Positions 6,075-11,754 of a stretch of 13,497 nucleotides of DNA are shown piece by piece. Source of the stretch: JACRBK01 sp964427955. Lineage in GTDB: Bacteria > Chloroflexota > Anaerolineae > Aggregatilineales > Aggregatilineaceae. The translations under genes and the position numbers were made by a program. The notes under the pieces were generated by a model. It was not told the origin of the DNA, ran no database searches, and saw only the letters and a list, made by a program, of their open reading frames with translations. The stretch is taken from positions 1-13,497 of the forward strand of contig CAYRWY010000132.1 of NCBI GenBank assembly GCA_964427955.1, in the 5' to 3' direction. Position 1 is the first letter of the stretch. Every line of letters starts with the position of its first letter.

Positions 6075-6464
6075 CTAATAATTCTCCCGCGCGTAAGCGA
6101 ACGCATCCTCCAACGTTTCGACGATCCGGACGTGCACGTGGCCGTAAATGTCGGAGTCCAGCCCATCATAGAGGGCGTGTGTCACCTCGTTCTGGGTGAC
6201 GATGATCACCCCGGCCAGCATCGGATGGCGGTAAATGGCGTGGTTTCCCACCGCCAACGCGCCCCCGGCCTCGATCATTTCCTCGACGTCAGGGACCGGC
6301 TGCCGGAGTTCGTCCTGAATGAGAAAAACCGGCTCCGACTGCGCGTCCAGCAGCCGCACCACCTCGTGTGACGCCTTATCCAGTTCTCTGGCAACGTGAA
6401 AATCCCGGTGTCCGGTAAAGAGAACGATCGGTTCACCATGTATTTTTTCGAGGGCGTACGACAT
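6075..6464 (-). CDS. Small STAS/SpoIIAA-like protein
   Basis: The 129-residue soluble protein has an alternating strand/helix pattern: PIVLFTGHRDFHVARELDKASHEVVRLLDAQSEPVFLIQDE, then LAGVIIVTQNEVTHALYDG, then VRIVETLEDAFAYAREN. This resembles the STAS-type small proteins common in Chloroflexota, where a central VFLIxD strand is followed by a late VIIVT strand and a closing (D/E)TLEDAxAYAR helix. The role is unknown; some relatives are thought to be anti-sigma-antagonist-like. No kinase or sigma partner lies nearby. The start is firm: AAGGAGG stands 7 nt before ATG. An unusually AT-rich 130-base region upstream carries its likely promoter and a near-palindrome. Confidence 0.75.
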   Translation of the reverse strand: MSYALEKIHGEPIVLFTGHRDFHVARELDKASHEVVRLLDAQSEPVFLIQDELRQPVPDVEEMIEAGGALAVGNHAIYRHPMLAGVIIVTQNEVTHALYDGLDSDIYGHVHVRIVETLEDAFAYARENY

Positions 6465-6600
6465 AAAAACACCTCCTTATAAAATATTAACGGATATTCT
6501 CCAGCATAGTACAGTTTCTTGAACCGCGCAACTAGGAATATAATTTTCAATAACTTAATATAGTTATTACTCAATAAAGACGATCTCTGAGAGGGGGCTT
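6465..6600 (-). promoter_or_regulatory. AT-rich upstream region with palindrome AATAACT-N6-AGTTATT
   Basis: This stretch is far richer in A and T than anything else in the window. It holds AATAACT (6549-6555) and AGTTATT (6562-6568), exact inverted arms separated by TAATAT. It lies upstream of the minus-strand STAS-like gene and probably contains its promoter and an operator. I cannot fix the -35/-10 pair with confidence. Confidence 0.45.
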
Positions 6601-6625
6601 GCGAGGCGGCTGCCGGTCCGAAAAC

Positions 6626-7204
6626 TCACTTGGGGCGTGTCAGCGGAGCGACGGTCCGTCCCGCCGCCGAATCCTCGATCAGCGTCGCCAGCCGCTTGAG
6701 CCGGGTTTCTTCTTTCTTGGCGTCGTACACCCAGTACGTCGCCGTTTTGCGATACCAGTTGGTCTGCGCCTGAAAGTACGCCCAGGCCGCTTCGTTGGCG
6801 CGGAACTGCTGCTCATAGTCTTCGCTGAACACCGCCTCGTGGCGCTGCTCGTAGGAGTAGACGCCCGATTTTTCGTCCCGCCGCTGCTCGAACGCGCGCA
6901 GCCCTGCCGGGCGCATCCGGTTCCGGGCGATCAGGTCCTCCACGCGCTTGATGTTGACGGCGCTCCAATTGCTGTCCGGCTTGCGCGGCGTGAAGCGGTT
7001 GACGTAGCTGATCGCGTCCAGGCTTTTCCGCACGCCGTCGATCCAGCCGAAGCACAGCGCCTCGTCCACCGCTTCGGGATAGGTGATGCTGGGCCTGCCA
7101 GAGTCTTTTTTGTAAAAGGCAACCCATAACTCTTTTTCGGATTCGTGGTGGGCTTCCAACCAGGCGCGGAAATCGTCGGCGGTGGGGAAAAATAGCGGCT
7201 CCAT
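6626..7204 (-). CDS. YdeI/OmdA family protein (bacteriocin-protection type)
   Basis: The 192-residue protein carries the family signature in order: FFPTADDFRAWLEAHH, KELWVAFYKKDSG, YPEAVDEALCFGWIDGVRK (about 42-60), RFTPRKPDSNWSAVNIKRVEDLI (70-92). Its C-terminal half (FRANEAAWAYFQAQTNWYRKTATYWVYDAKKEETR) is the OmdA domain. Family members are cytoplasmic, and some are linked to peptide or envelope stress resistance (Salmonella OmdA, Bacillus YdeI); the biochemical activity is not known. Start ATG 7204 follows AGGAG with about 8 nt spacing; an upstream in-frame start at 7246 lacks support. It lies 95 nt beyond the macro-domain gene on the same strand and could be cotranscribed with it or have its own promoter. 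Confidence 0.9.
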   Translation of the reverse strand: MEPLFFPTADDFRAWLEAHHESEKELWVAFYKKDSGRPSITYPEAVDEALCFGWIDGVRKSLDAISYVNRFTPRKPDSNWSAVNIKRVEDLIARNRMRPAGLRAFEQRRDEKSGVYSYEQRHEAVFSEDYEQQFRANEAAWAYFQAQTNWYRKTATYWVYDAKKEETRLKRLATLIEDSAAGRTVAPLTRPK

Positions 7205-7299
7205 GTGTGTGCTCTCCTGCTCATCGGACAGCAGAGAGCCTAGCACGGATGTACTAAAACCACAAGTTTACAGCGCAGCGTGGAATATTCGTTGGTGTG

Positions 7300-7770
7300 C
7301 TACGAACCCGGAATATACTCCTCGTAGACGTACAGCGTCCCCGCCCAATCCGCGAAGACGTGCTCGATGATGGCGCGCACTTTGGGCCACGACAGCCCGC
7401 CATACCCCACGCCGAGACGTGGGACGGCGATGCGGCGAATCTGCCGGTCGTCGGCCTGCCGCTTCATGCTGACCAGCGCTGCCTCGATGGCCTCGTAGCT
7501 GGCGCGCGCGTGCCAGTACTGCTCCTGGGTAGCGAGATTGAAGACGGCGGGCTGGCCGTCTTCCTGCCACAACCACGCATCGCCCAGGTTGAACTCGCGC
7601 GGATCGGCCTTGCAGCGCCGCCGGTATTCCTCGTACATCGCCGGGTAACGCTGCTTGAATCCCACTGCGATCCCTGCCCCCATCGATCCCTGGCAGTTGC
7701 AGCCCTGCGCGAAGGCTTCCGCCTGGCAGCGGTTCACGAACAGATCCCCTTTGAGGTAGTGGATTGGCAT
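7300..7770 (-). CDS. Macro domain protein (ADP-ribose binding/hydrolase, DarG/TARG1-like class)
   Basis: The 156-residue protein is a single macro domain: MPIHYLKGDLF at the start, the ribose/diphosphate loop GCNCQGSMGAGIAVGFKQRYP (23-43), FNLATQEQYW (77-86) and the second loop VPRLGVGYGGLSWPKV (117-131). Macro domains bind ADP-ribose and may remove it from proteins, nucleic acids or small molecules. The layout fits the Poa1p/TARG1/DarG-like class. In active DarG/TARG1 enzymes a lysine follows the T of the NFPTK-type motif; here the motif reads NLATQEQYW, with Q, so hydrolase activity is doubtful. No DarT toxin gene is adjacent. ATG 7770 begins the conserved domain and has GGGAG upstream; a longer reading to 7866 adds unrelated residues derived from a repeat. 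Confidence 0.9.
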   Translation of the reverse strand: MPIHYLKGDLFVNRCQAEAFAQGCNCQGSMGAGIAVGFKQRYPAMYEEYRRRCKADPREFNLGDAWLWQEDGQPAVFNLATQEQYWHARASYEAIEAALVSMKRQADDRQIRRIAVPRLGVGYGGLSWPKVRAIIEHVFADWAGTLYVYEEYIPGS

Positions 7771-7802
7771 GGCAGTTCGCTCCCTCAAGTCAGGTTCCTG
7801 GG

Positions 7803-7847
7803 TAGGGGCGGACCTCCGCCCTGATCCGGCTGGCTGTCCGGCCCCTA
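7803..7847. repeat. TAGGGGCG hairpin repeat, copy B
   Basis: Outer arms TAGGGGC (7803-7809) and GCCCCTA (7841-7847) enclose an inner hairpin GGGCGG/CCGCCC (7806-7811/7816-7821). It lies just upstream of the macro-domain gene. Confidence 0.55.
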
Positions 7848-7896
7848 AATTCGTCCGCTTACACATCCCGCCAGATTCACGAGATGTCGTAGAGGA

Positions 7897-8165
7897 TTAT
7901 GGTAAGTTGATGGGAGTGATCGAATCTGAACCGCGACTAAAGAGTGAACTGGCGTCTTGTTCAGACTGCGCGAGGATGTCGCTGATCCGCTTGACGGCGG
8001 CGCTGCCATCGTCCAACGCGCGGCCCAACCGCCGCTCTTCAATTGACCCACTAGATTCATCATCCGGTTGGTGATCTGTTCCACAGCCTGAGACTCCTGT
8101 CCCAGCTCGTTGGCGATGCTCAGCATCTCATCAAAGTCGATTTGTATCTTTCTCCGGCCTGGCAT
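7897..8165 (-). pseudogene. WXG100-type gene with a frameshift at the WXG position
   Basis: ATG 8165 follows AAGGAGG and begins MPGRRKIQIDFDEMLSIANE, then ESQAVEQITNRMMNLVGQLKSGGW. This is the first helix of a WXG100 (ESAT-6-like) protein up to the W of the WXG turn. In the starting frame the text then degenerates (AARWTMAAPPSSGSATSSRS) and runs to a stop at 7845. In another frame it resumes as LGRALDDGSAAVKRISDILAQSEQDASSLF, a plausible second helix, and stops at 7897. The break lies at about 8020-8034. WXG100 proteins are helical-hairpin substrates of type VII secretion, usually about 100 residues; the combined product would be about 90. No secretion ATPase or other type VII gene is nearby. 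It starts 16 nt after the PD40 gene, so it is the last gene of that operon. Confidence 0.65.
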
Positions 8166-8181
8166 ATTAGCCTCCTTGATC

Positions 8182-9156
8182 TCAATGTAGGCCGATCCCG
8201 ATGGCACTGTCAAGCACTCCCCCGCGAATAATCTCGCTGCTGACCCAATAGATATTGGACTTGCCGCCTGGCTCGTTATACCGGCTAAAGAAAATGTATT
8301 TCCCATCGGGCGATAGAGAAGCGCAAGTTTCGGCGTATTCGGTGTTAATCTCCACCCCCATATTTTGAGGATCCGTCCATGAGCCGTCATCCTGGCGGAA
8401 GGTGACGAACAGGTCATCTTCTCCAAAGCCCCCCAGGCTGGGCGAATTGAACAGCAGAAAACTCTCATCCGGTGAAACCGAGGGGTGACCGCCCCTCGGG
8501 AGTCCAATATCCTCGACCGCAGGGTATGCCCCTTCCACTTGAGCCGCCCGGTATATTTTGAATTCGTCGATATTGGTGTAGTACATCGTGCCTTCACTGG
8601 TAAAAGTGGCCCAAAAGACCCCACTGTCGTTTACGGGCGAGTGCAGGTACTGAGCCGCTCCCCAACCATCAGGGCCGTTTTCGACGTACCATAGTTTCGA
8701 TGACCGTCCCTGGATGGTCGCAAAATATAGTCTCTGACCGTCTACCGTGTAAAAAGCCTCAAACTCCCAACTGCCATTCCCCCTCAAATTGGCGACCTTA
8801 GGCGTGGTCCAGGTGTCGTCGACTCGCCGGACGACCGTCAATCCTCGTCCCGGATCATCGGCGGTGAAAAAGATCTCATCCCCATCGGGGGATACCGCCA
8901 GCCCGTACTCGTACCGGCCCTCAACGGATATGATGTCTGGTGCGAAAATCTCTGGCGTCAAACCGGGTGGCGTTTGTCCGAGATAGTCGCTCGTCTGCTT
9001 TGGGGAGCGGGAGGGATTGAGCGCGGTAGCGCCCATTGCTTGCGGGGCTCCGACCTGGGCGTGAGCGATGCGGCCCGCGGCAGCCGCCCCAGCGGCGCCG
9101 AGCAGCAGCATCGCCAAGATCAGACCATCTAGCGTGAACCGACATTTGGGGGACAT
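8182..9156 (-). CDS. Exported PD40 beta-propeller protein (TolB-like)
   Basis: The 324-residue protein begins with a signal peptide (hydrophobic LILAMLLLGAAGAAAAG, ending AHAQ) and the family phrase YLGQTPPGLTPEIFAPDIIS (59-78). Five PD40/WD40-like blades follow: SPDGDEIFFTADD (89-101), VDGQRLYFAT (138-147), SEGTMYYTN (187-195), SPDESFLLFNS (228-238) and SPDGKYIFFSRYN (282-294). Propellers of this kind bind proteins or glycans outside the membrane; no enzymatic residues are evident. ATG 9156 has GAGGAGG 5 nt upstream. It starts 19 nt after the stop of the membrane-protein gene and ends 16 nt before the WXG100 gene, so the three form an operon. Codon use is visibly less GC-rich than in the upstream gene. 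Confidence 0.9.
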   Translation of the reverse strand: MSPKCRFTLDGLILAMLLLGAAGAAAAGRIAHAQVGAPQAMGATALNPSRSPKQTSDYLGQTPPGLTPEIFAPDIISVEGRYEYGLAVSPDGDEIFFTADDPGRGLTVVRRVDDTWTTPKVANLRGNGSWEFEAFYTVDGQRLYFATIQGRSSKLWYVENGPDGWGAAQYLHSPVNDSGVFWATFTSEGTMYYTNIDEFKIYRAAQVEGAYPAVEDIGLPRGGHPSVSPDESFLLFNSPSLGGFGEDDLFVTFRQDDGSWTDPQNMGVEINTEYAETCASLSPDGKYIFFSRYNEPGGKSNIYWVSSEIIRGGVLDSAIGIGLH

Positions 9157-9175
9157 TTTTCCTCCTCTATCACTT

Positions 9176-10588
9176 CTAACTCGCCCGCTTCCACGTGCCG
9201 CCGACCAGCCGCCAGAGGATCGTCGAGTCGGAGGTCGCGCCCAGCGCGTCGGTGCTCGTCGCCGCCACGTAGGCGTAAATCTTGCCCTGGTCCGCCGCGA
9301 CGGTGACTCCCTTTACCTGCGGCACCGGCTGCGCCGCATACGCCGGATCGCTGAAACGCAGCAGCGCCTGGTTCGTCGCGCTGACATCTTCCGGATCGTA
9401 CAGCGTCAGGAACACCAGGCTGTCCGGCTGCGTGGCGAGCTGGGCTTCCTGCTCCAGACGCCACTGGAAAAAGCCGCGCCAGTCGAGGCTGTTGAGCTGA
9501 TCCAGGCTGAGCTGTCCCAGAGGCACGCCGCCGATCCCGGTCACCGTGGCATCCAGCGTCGCGCCGGTGCGGATCGCTTCCAGCAGCCGGGCCGGGACGC
9601 CATCGCCGTAGATCGCCCGCAGCGAGTCGGTGAAGCCGGTCCCGCTCGTGCCCAGGAACGATGCCGCCAGCCAGCGCGCCAGTTCGCTTTGCAGCCACGC
9701 CGCGTCGGAATAGGGGAGCGGCGTCAGATCGGCGGAGGCGTAGCTCACCAGCCGCGCGGCGATCAGGGTCGCGATCTCGCTTTCCAGGTCGGGCGACAGC
9801 GGCAGATCGGCGCGGGATCGTCCCACCAGCGGCGAGGTCACGCTCAGCGTCCAGGCGCGGCGGGTGGACCACGCCAGGTCCTTTGGGCGCTCGGCCACGA
9901 TCTCGACGCGCAGCCCGGACGACAGCGCGCACGACAGCGCCGGGCAGCCGTCCGCCCACCACTCGCTCAGGCGCGGGGCCAGGGCACGGGCTAACCGCTC
10001 GTCCAGCGCGTGGTAGCTGATCGTGACGTCGCCCTGCTCGATCTCGCGCGCCTCGCCCCAGAAGGTCAGATCGTCCGGGACGTGCCGCCAGCCGCTCTGA
10101 TCCTGGGCCTCGACGTCCTCGTAGCGCCAGTAAAACCAGACCACCTGGTACGGCACGCCGTCGATGATTTCTTGCAGCACCACCCGCCCGCGCTGGTCGT
10201 CGATGGTGACGGAGATCACTTTGCCGGTCAGTTCGACGCGGTGGGTCTGCTTGAGCCGCTGGTATTCGTCGAACTGGCGGCTTTGTTCGAGCATGAAGGC
10301 ATCGCTGGCGCTGCGCTGGATCGCCATGTAGTTGGCGAAATCCCCGATGCGCAGGGCCGTGACCTCGATCTCCACGGTATCGAGCAAGTCCTGGCGAATC
10401 TGGTGATCCACGCTCCACAAGCGCCATACGACCACACCGCCTACTCCGCCCAGCACCACCACCAACCCGGCCAGCACGGCCAGGAATTGGCGGCGGAGAT
10501 GCTGGCGGTGCAGCCGGGCGTCGGGGTCTTCGCTCGCGCGCACCTGCGATTGCTCGGATTCCACCTGCCAGTCGAGTTTGATACCCAT
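9176..10588 (-). CDS. Single-pass membrane protein with large extracytoplasmic domain, unrecognised
   Basis: The 470-residue protein has a charged cytoplasmic N-terminus (about 33 residues) and one strong membrane segment (35-56, FLAVLAGLVVVLGGVGGVVVW). About 410 residues follow outside the membrane. The segment WLQSELARWLAASFLG followed by SLRAIYGDGVPARLLEAI faintly resembles the peptidase-MA-like arrangement, but no zinc-binding HExxH motif is visible. The C-terminus (SLDWRGFFQWRLEQEAQL, then LYDPEDVSATNQALLRFSDPAYAAQ) resembles orphan Chloroflexota membrane proteins often found near sigma factors; that link is recollection only. ATG 10588 has GAGGA upstream. It is the first gene of the operon with the PD40 and WXG100 genes, suggesting a joint cell-surface role. 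A tandem heptamer repeat occupies its leader. Confidence 0.85.
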   Translation of the reverse strand: MGIKLDWQVESEQSQVRASEDPDARLHRQHLRRQFLAVLAGLVVVLGGVGGVVVWRLWSVDHQIRQDLLDTVEIEVTALRIGDFANYMAIQRSASDAFMLEQSRQFDEYQRLKQTHRVELTGKVISVTIDDQRGRVVLQEIIDGVPYQVVWFYWRYEDVEAQDQSGWRHVPDDLTFWGEAREIEQGDVTISYHALDERLARALAPRLSEWWADGCPALSCALSSGLRVEIVAERPKDLAWSTRRAWTLSVTSPLVGRSRADLPLSPDLESEIATLIAARLVSYASADLTPLPYSDAAWLQSELARWLAASFLGTSGTGFTDSLRAIYGDGVPARLLEAIRTGATLDATVTGIGGVPLGQLSLDQLNSLDWRGFFQWRLEQEAQLATQPDSLVFLTLYDPEDVSATNQALLRFSDPAYAAQPVPQVKGVTVAADQGKIYAYVAATSTDALGATSDSTILWRLVGGTWKRAS

Positions 10589-10596
10589 GAGTTCCT

Positions 10597-10631
10597 CAGT
10601 GATCAGTGAACAGTTTTCAGTAATCAGTTTT
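10597..10631. repeat. Tandem 7-bp repeat CAGTNNN, five units
   Basis: The units read CAGTGAT, CAGTGAA, CAGTTTT, CAGTAAT, CAGTTTT without gaps. The array begins 9 bases upstream of the ATG of the minus-strand membrane-protein gene, so it would lie in that transcript's leader. Short heptameric tandem repeats are known in cyanobacteria; the function here is unknown. Confidence 0.75.
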
Positions 10632-10687
10632 TTGAAGCCAGCCCTATCCCTGGTGCGACCGGCATTGAGAACAATTTTATCAAAGCC

Positions 10688-10710
10688 GGGCGCAGCAAGC
10701 GGCGCCCCTA
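10688..10710. repeat. TAGGGGCG hairpin repeat, copy C
   Basis: GGGCGC (10688-10693) pairs with GCGCCC (10702-10707), and CCTA closes the unit. In reverse complement it matches copy A (4350-4372) with one difference in 23 bases. Confidence 0.65.
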
Positions 10711-10734
10711 CACCGACGTTTCCGCTGTGCCACT

Positions 10735-10776
10735 CCCCCTCGCCACCGGGTGGAGAGGGGGTCGGGGGGTGAGGTA
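10735..10776. repeat. Hairpin repeat of the CCCCTCTCC family, copy 4
   Basis: CCCCCTCGCCACC (10735-10747) pairs with GGTGGAGAGGGGG (10749-10761) with one mismatch. The GGGGTGAGGTAA tail of the family follows. Confidence 0.75.
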
Positions 10777-10843
10777 AGTTCGGTCATCCATGCCAGAATC
10801 AGTAGTTTTGGGCTACCAACCTGGGCGACTGAATCACCCCAAC

Positions 10844-10870
10844 AAAAAGGAGCGTACTACCATACGCCCC
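10844..10870 (-). terminator. Rho-independent terminator of the CPBP-like gene
   Basis: Read on the minus strand: GGGGCGTA, loop TGGTAG, TACGCTCC (one G-T pair), then TTTTT. It begins 36 nt after the stop codon of the gene at 10906. The upstream arm with its flank TAGGGGCGTA also belongs to the TAGGGGCG repeat style (copy D), suggesting such repeats can serve as terminators. Confidence 0.75.
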
Positions 10871-10905
10871 TACGAAAATACTCGAAAGAATCCGGTTGTG
10901 CCAAC

Positions 10906-11670
10906 TTACAACACGAGTACGTGCACCGCGATCAGCAGCCCCAGCGACGCCAGCGCGCTCAGCAGCAGCGACGGGATCGGCTTCTGATAATGCTCGAATT
11001 GGCCCGCGCGGCCCAACGCGTGCAGCACCCCGAAGATCGCGAAGAAGTTGTGGAATACGATGGTCCCGTAGATGTCGCGCGAGACGAAGAAAAACACGCT
11101 CGTGATCAGCCCGACCAGCGAGAGTTTGCCGATCATGGCCCAGGTGTTGAACGGCGGGCTGTGCGCGATGTGATACAGGCCGAACAGCAGACTGGCGATC
11201 AGCGCCGCGACGACCGCCGAGGGCAGCGCCGCCACCCCCTGATCGCGCAGCACCGCCTCGACCCCCGCGCCCACCACCGCCCAGCACACCATCACTTCGG
11301 CGGCGGACACCGGCCACACCTGGGCGATCCCGTTCAGCACGACCACCGGATGACGCGAGGGCGCGCCCTGCTTCACGTAGAACGCTCCGCCGAGCACCGC
11401 CCCGATCACGACCGCGATCAGCGTCCGCCCGATCCCGCCGAACCCGGCGCGCTCCGGGGTGAGAATATCCCCCTCGCTCAGGAGCCAGAGAATTCCCCCA
11501 GCCCCCAGCACGCCGAGCAGCAGATTGGCGGTGACGGTATAGATCAGGCGGAGTTGAGTCGCTTCGGGCCGCAGCAACGTCTGCCGGCGACCCTCCAGGG
11601 CATACGTCGCCAGCACCCAGCCTCCATAAAACAATCCCAGGGCAACGAGCAGCAACATCGGCGCAGTCAT
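10906..11670 (-). CDS. CPBP-like (Abi) intramembrane protein
   Basis: The 254-residue protein is very hydrophobic, with about seven membrane segments (for example 4-22, 42-63, 83-97, 122-136, 150-168, 180-196, 234-253). Near the middle it carries a pattern like the CPBP protease family. ExxxR appears as E138-AVL-R142 (the first E of the usual EExxxR is V). The FxxxH motif is FGLYH (163-167, with H170 nearby), and a late H207-N208 lies in a membrane segment (VFHNFFAIFG). CPBP proteins are glutamyl intramembrane proteases, including eukaryotic Rce1 and bacterial immunity proteins. With motif 1 degenerate, activity and even family membership are uncertain. ATG 11670 has AAGGA upstream. A terminator follows the gene. 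It lies 84 nt after the DUF362 gene, separated by a hairpin repeat. Confidence 0.82.
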   Translation of the reverse strand: MTAPMLLLVALGLFYGGWVLATYALEGRRQTLLRPEATQLRLIYTVTANLLLGVLGAGGILWLLSEGDILTPERAGFGGIGRTLIAVVIGAVLGGAFYVKQGAPSRHPVVVLNGIAQVWPVSAAEVMVCWAVVGAGVEAVLRDQGVAALPSAVVAALIASLLFGLYHIAHSPPFNTWAMIGKLSLVGLITSVFFFVSRDIYGTIVFHNFFAIFGVLHALGRAGQFEHYQKPIPSLLLSALASLGLLIAVHVLVL

Positions 11671-11705
11671 ACGCCTGTCCTTTTTGACCGACCATCGATG
11701 AGAAG

Positions 11706-11750
11706 CCCCTCTCCCATCATTCTCAATGGGAGAGGGGTTGGAGTGAGGGC
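11706..11750. repeat. Hairpin repeat of the CCCCTCTCC family, copy 5
   Basis: CCCCTCTCCCAT (11706-11717) and ATGGGAGAGGGG (11726-11737) form a perfect 12-bp stem with an 8-nt loop, followed by a degenerate GTGAGG tail. It lies 18 nt past the stop of the DUF362 gene and may weaken readthrough into the CPBP-like gene. Confidence 0.8.
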
Positions 11751-11754
11751 AGAA

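Larger units (their letters stand above)
10589..10905. other. Intergenic region rich in repeats, no gene
   Basis: This 317-base gap holds, in order, a heptamer tandem repeat, a TAGGGGCG hairpin copy, a CCCCTCTCC hairpin copy and the terminator of the CPBP-like gene. No coding sequence with plausible codon use is seen. A promoter for the minus-strand membrane-protein gene must lie here, but I cannot identify it. Confidence 0.6.

Noticed and set aside
7300..7770. DarTG toxin-antitoxin pair
   Set aside because: Only a short macro domain is present. Neither neighbour resembles DarT, and the catalytic lysine position is altered.
9068..9994. Plus-strand open frame antisense to the membrane-protein operon
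   Set aside because: The residue composition is low-quality (runs of R, A, G) and there is no ribosome site. The opposite strand holds a coherent membrane protein and propeller gene with good starts.
7897..10588. Type VII (ESX) secretion locus
   Set aside because: Apart from the broken WXG100 gene, there is no EccC-type ATPase, EccB/D/E or mycosin; the other two genes are a propeller and a one-helix membrane protein.
10597..10631. CRISPR-like array
   Set aside because: Units are only 7 bp with no spacers, and there are no cas genes; this is a simple tandem repeat.
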